64,000 nt of DNA, from assembly GCF_033807715.1 (NCBI RefSeq), contig NC_084597.1, positions 5,226,666 to 5,290,665 of the forward strand, in the 5' to 3' direction. Origin of the DNA: Cololabis saira. Lineage: Eukaryota; Chordata; Actinopteri; Beloniformes; Belonidae. The position numbers and the translations under genes were made by a program. Positions 61,606 to 64,000 of this stretch are shown here, in pieces. Position 1 is the stretch's first letter. Every line of letters starts with the position of its first letter. The notes under the pieces were generated by a model. That model saw nothing but the letters and a program-made list of their open reading frames with translations. It did not search any database and was not told the DNA's origin.

Positions 61606-63381
61606 TTATAAAAAAGGGACAACCAATCAGAAGAAGGGGCGGGCCTAATTCAGGCCAAAGAAGCTCAAGGACTCATTGCAGAGTCCCTTGACACCACCTA
61701 CGACTTCCTATGTCAAACCATTCAAAGTTTATAGCAGAAAAAAGGGACAACCAATCAGAAGAAGGGGCGGGGCTAATTCAGGCCAATGAAGGTCAAGGAC
61801 TCCATACAGAATCTGATGACACCACCCACGACTCTCTATGTCAAACCATTCAAAAGTTATGGGAGAGAAAAGTATTCAAGGTGGCGCTGTTGAGCCGTTA
61901 GGCCACGCCCATTAATGCAAACCATGAAATATAAAATTTATCACCAGGCCTGGCTTGCATGCAAAATTTGGTGACTTTTGGAGAACTATCAAATATGGAC
62001 CAATCACATGAAGGGGGGGCGCGCCTTTTGGCGTCTAGCGTCGCCACGGTAACACTTTTGAAAGAGAAAAGTAATGCGTGGTGTCGCAGGATGTAGACGC
62101 ACATTTTGATGTATAACACACCTGGGTGCACGATACGGTTCGGGCTGAATTAACTCTCGAAGGAATGGCATAAATTTCGCCAAAATGACACAATTTATTC
62201 AAAATGGCCGACATCCTGTTCGGTTTTGGCCATGGCTCCAAGAGACTTTTCTTTAAGTTGTGCCATGATACAGGTGTGTAGCGATTCTCGTGCATGTACG
62301 TCAAACCGTATTGTGGGGCTTGAGGCACAAAGTTTTCCGGGGGGCGCTGTTGAGACATTTTGCCACGCCCATTAATGCAAACCATGAAATATCAAATTTA
62401 TCTCCAGGCCTGGCTTGCGTGCCAAATTTGGTGCCTTTTGGGGAACTATCAAATATGGATCAATCAGATGAAGGGGGGGCGCGCCTTATGGCATCTAGCG
62501 TCGCCACGGTAACACTTTTGAAAGAGAAAAGTAATGCGCGTAGTCGCAGGATAGAGACGCACATTTTGATGTATAACACACCTGGGTGCACGTTACGGTT
62601 CGGGCCGTATTAATTCTCAAAGGAATGGCTCATATTGCTCCAAAATTACGCGATTCATTCAGAATGTTCAAAATGGCCGACTTCCTGTTCGGTTTTGGCC
62701 ATGGCGCCAAGAGACTTTTCTTTAAGTAGCAACATGATAAAGATGTGTACCGATTTTCGTGCATGTACGTCAAACCGTATTGTGGGGCTTGAGGCGCAAA
62801 GTTTTTTCTGTCTGAACCAATCAGATCAAGGGTGGGCGGGCTTTTTGGCATCTAGCGTCGCCACGGTAACGCTTTTGAAAGAGAAAAGTAATGCGTGGTG
62901 TCGGAGGATGGAGACGCACATTTTGATGTATAACACACCTGGGTGCACGTTAAGGTTCGGGCCGTATTAACTGCCGAAGGAATGGCATAAATTGCGCCAA
63001 AATGACACGACTAATTCAAAATGGCCGACATCCTGTTCGGTTTCGGGCATGACGCCAAGAGACTTTTCTTTAAGTTGTGCCATGATACAGGTGTGTACCG
63101 ATTTTCGTGCATGTACGTCAAATCGTATCATGGGGCTTGAGGCACAAAGTTTTCCGGGGGGCGCTGTTGAGCCGTTTTGCCACGCCCATTAATGCAAACC
63201 ATGAAATATCAAATTTTTCGCCAGGCCTGACTTGCATGCAAAATTTGGTGACTTTTTGGGCATGTTTAGGGGGGCAAAAAGGCCTTCCTTTTGTCAGAAA
63301 AATAATAATAAAAAAAAAAATAATACAAAGAATTCCTGCAAATACAATAGGGCCTTCGCACTGAAGGTGCTCGGGCCCTAA
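61606..63381 (+). mobile_element. RC-A element, array member 3, 5' end missing
   Basis: Enters in mid-head (AAAAAAGGGACAACCAATC), with modules at 61622 and 61748. It runs through GTTTTGGCCATGG and GTTTCGGGCATG blocks to the hairpin and GGGCCCTAA at 63381. Tc1 sequence resumes with T at 63382. Confidence 0.88.
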
Positions 63382-63508
63382 TAAATAATAATTTATTGAA
63401 AATTAAATAATCAAAATCAGCCATTACTTTTGAATTGTTGATTAACATTATTATTAAAAAAAACAAACTAATGAAATAGGGCTGGACAAAAATGATGGTA
63501 CCCATAAC

Positions 63509-63999
<491 letters not shown>

Positions 64000-64000
64000 T

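Overview
This window reads as intergenic or intronic DNA of a bony fish, probably a spiny-rayed (percomorph) teleost. The evidence is the set of repeat types: a tRNA-derived SINE of teleost type, LINE remnants with fish-style short-repeat tails, hAT-like short elements with 8-bp target duplications, Tc1/mariner elements, palindromic foldback repeats and long tetranucleotide arrays. The lineage assignment is inference from remembered repeat families and was not tested by any search. I recognise no host protein exon, no functional tRNA or rRNA gene and no CRISPR array. All recognisable coding matter is broken transposon code.

Family names used below are local to this report. hATm-A begins TAGGGATGGGCGG, ends CCCATTCCTA, and usually carries CTTT/CCTT arrays (nine copies). 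hATm-B has ends TAGGGCTGGGCGATAT (three copies and a fragment). hATm-C to hATm-G are single hAT-like elements with 8-bp target duplications. RC-A is a GC-box-rich element beginning TTAAAGCTGCAAGCAGC and ending in a hairpin plus CTAA. PAL is a foldback hairpin of about 90-140 bp (five copies).

Layout. 1-1690 is an RC-A copy cut by the window edge. 2551-3255 is a 5'-truncated LINE. 4044-4551 is a foldback MITE. 5746-6475 is an RC-A fragment. 8136-9457 is a GGGCCTCAT-ended element carrying PAL. 9458-15395 is largely unassigned DNA with hATm-B, a foldback MITE and a composite repeat. 15396-18087 is a 2.7-kb foldback element with one hAT-like insertion in each arm. 19110-23513 holds a SINE split by hATm-A, a composite element with a Tc1-like MITE inside, and the longest GGAA-array hATm-A. 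25441-29870 holds a second GGGCCTCAT element, a Tc1 MITE, a reversed RC-A and LINE code. 30738-32412 is a minisatellite followed by two hAT-like elements in one TATAC-rich site. 34168-37498 has two array-bearing hATm-A copies. 37751-40200 is a reverse-strand LINE split by two hAT-like elements. 40678-42842 is another nest of DNA elements around LINE code. 44098-45200 is a MITE containing 15 units of a 50-bp minisatellite. 45828-54002 contains four more hATm-A copies. 56468-64000 is an RC-A copy and then a Tc1 element whose interior took in a head-to-tail RC-A array; the Tc1 transposase remnant runs off the right edge.

The most interesting signal is that hATm-A shows two kinds of flank. Four copies have ordinary 8-bp target duplications. 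Two others are bounded exactly by direct repeats of about 169 and 154 bp, and a third by 15 bp. Several insertions can be proven within the window because an uninterrupted relative of the target is also present: opposite arms of the foldback, a second SINE copy, and a second Tc1 copy. Unassigned stretches are listed so the reader knows they were read.
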